The position numbers and the translations under genes are program-made. This document shows, piece by piece, positions 6,195 to 6,648 of a DNA stretch of 6,648 nt (position 1 is its first letter; each line of letters starts with the position of its first letter). The notes under the pieces are model-generated. The model did no database searches, was not told the DNA's origin, and was given only the letters and a program-made list of their open reading frames with translations. The DNA is taken from positions 1 through 6,648 of the forward strand of contig JAUXFB010000079.1 in the NCBI GenBank assembly GCA_030620255.1, read 5' to 3'. Source of the DNA: Candidatus Aminicenantota bacterium. GTDB lineage: Bacteria; Acidobacteriota; Aminicenantia; UBA2199.

Positions 6195-6509
6195 CTATAT
6201 CACCTGTACTGCTGTACCATAAACATAAAGTTCAGATGCACCCTGCGCCACAGATGATGTGGCATATCTTATATTGACAATAGCATTAGCGCCTAATTCC
6301 TCAGCCTGTTTAATCATCCGATCAGTAGCCTGCTTTCTGGATTCCTGCAATAGTTCTGTATACCCCTTTAACTCACCGCCCACAATGTTTTTTAAACCTG
6401 CCATAATATCTCTTCCAACATGTTTCGCTCTAACTGTGCTTCCGGAAACAATCCCAAAATGTTGCTTGATGGTTTTCCCCGGAACACTTTCAACATTAGT
6501 TAAAATCAT
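6195..6509 (-). CDS. YbjQ/UPF0145-family protein
   Basis: A 104-aa soluble protein that is almost exactly one YbjQ/UPF0145 domain, the usual size of the family. Diagnostic segments: an N-terminal ILTNVESVPGKTI strand, the G-rich GIVSGSTVRAKHVGRDI, the conserved LKNIVGGELKGYTELL helix start (about 39-54), and the alternating GANAIVNIRYATSSV strand. No function is established for the family; no cysteines are present, so the old heavy-metal label should not be taken as evidence. It opens the three-gene operon. Its ATG at 6507-6509 has a strong AGGAGG (6515-6520) 5 bases upstream, the best ribosome site of the window, suggesting this gene is the most strongly translated of the three. The segment upstream (6510-6648) holds palindromes but no convincing promoter. 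Confidence 0.92.
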   Translation of the reverse strand: MILTNVESVPGKTIKQHFGIVSGSTVRAKHVGRDIMAGLKNIVGGELKGYTELLQESRKQATDRMIKQAEELGANAIVNIRYATSSVAQGASELYVYGTAVQVI

Positions 6510-6542
6510 TAATTCCTCCTTTCTTTTTATTTAGTAATGTCA

Positions 6543-6564
6543 AAAGTTTTTAAGGTAAAACTTT
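6543..6564. repeat. 8-bp inverted repeat upstream of the YbjQ operon
   Basis: AAAGTTTT (6543-6550) and AAAACTTT (6557-6564) are perfect inverted copies with a 6-base centre, about 35 bases upstream of the first ATG. Position fits an operator or a leader hairpin, but the AT content makes chance possible. Confidence 0.4.
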
Positions 6565-6570
6565 CAAAAC

Positions 6571-6585
6571 CCTTTATATTAAAGG
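6571..6585. repeat. 15-bp palindrome upstream of the YbjQ operon
   Basis: CCTTTA-TAT-TAAAGG is a perfect palindrome with 6-bp arms. Its right arm can also pair with CCTTT at 6592-6596. CTTTCA occurs twice around it (6561-6566 and 6586-6591). Together with the 6543-6564 repeat it makes the segment upstream of the operon rich in symmetric sites, suggesting regulation. Confidence 0.4.
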
Positions 6586-6648
6586 CTTTCACCTTTATTT
6601 AGCTTTTCTCCCTTTTTTTTGTTAAAATCTGCATTTCAGGGAGATTAG

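Noticed and set aside
6259..6534. 91-codon open frame on the plus strand
   Set aside because: Antisense to the first YbjQ gene, which has a strong ribosome site and a full family domain.
6507..6560. TTGACA on the minus strand upstream of the YbjQ operon as a -35 box
   Set aside because: At 17 bases the -10 position would fall on the AGGAGG ribosome site with no TATAAT-like sequence, so it is not a usable promoter in that register.
6612..6648. T-run and GGGAG near the right edge, possibly a terminator or the ribosome site of a plus-strand gene beyond the window
   Set aside because: No convincing hairpin directly precedes the T-run and no start codon is visible after GGGAG, so neither can be supported from this window.
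1..6648. CRISPR arrays, tRNA or rRNA genes, insertion sequences, attachment sites
   Set aside because: No regularly spaced repeats, RNA-gene signatures, transposase or integrase motifs were seen on either strand.

Overview
The window is bacterial DNA: AT-rich, gene-dense, with Shine-Dalgarno sites in front of several genes and sigma-70-like promoters. The source lineage cannot be fixed. A low-GC bacterium making acylated membrane lipids and recycling peptidoglycan, probably Gram-negative, fits best; that is inference. It holds eight complete genes and one gene cut by the left edge.

Layout. (1) 1-248, plus strand: C-terminal end of D-aminoacyl-tRNA deacylase (dtd). (2) 269-992, minus strand: a two-gene operon, a 66-aa helical protein overlapping an AbiEii/MNT-like nucleotidyltransferase. 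It has a near-consensus promoter and an operator-like inverted repeat and looks like a toxin-antitoxin-type pair. (3) 1105-3243: two divergent acyltransferase genes, a lysophospholipid acyltransferase of the OlsF C-terminal/'putative hemolysin' kind (minus) and a 376-aa GNAT-like protein (plus). The spacer between them carries a perfect 16-bp palindrome over a possible promoter. (4) 3321-4913, plus: a glycoside hydrolase family 3 enzyme of the NagZ type with an added C-terminal domain. (5) 6509-4944, minus: a tight three-gene operon of a soluble YbjQ/UPF0145 protein, a membrane-anchored YbjQ/UPF0145 paralogue, and a membrane-anchored M48 zinc metalloprotease. In sampled lines this block has clearly higher GC (about 45% in four 60-base lines) than the genes to its left (about 30% in three lines), which suggests a different history.

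How the genes may work together. Lipid acylation (block 3) and peptidoglycan recycling (block 4) are both envelope functions and may simply be neighbours. The YbjQ-YbjQ-M48 operon is the least understood part and the best candidate for an undescribed system: two ring-forming-fold proteins, one tethered to the membrane, beside a membrane protease. Its protease gene also contains two perfect 11-bp inverted repeats. One of these is followed by a U-rich stretch and resembles an intrinsic terminator inside the coding sequence. No tRNA, rRNA, CRISPR array, insertion sequence or phage gene was seen, and no gene-free stretch exceeds 300 bases.
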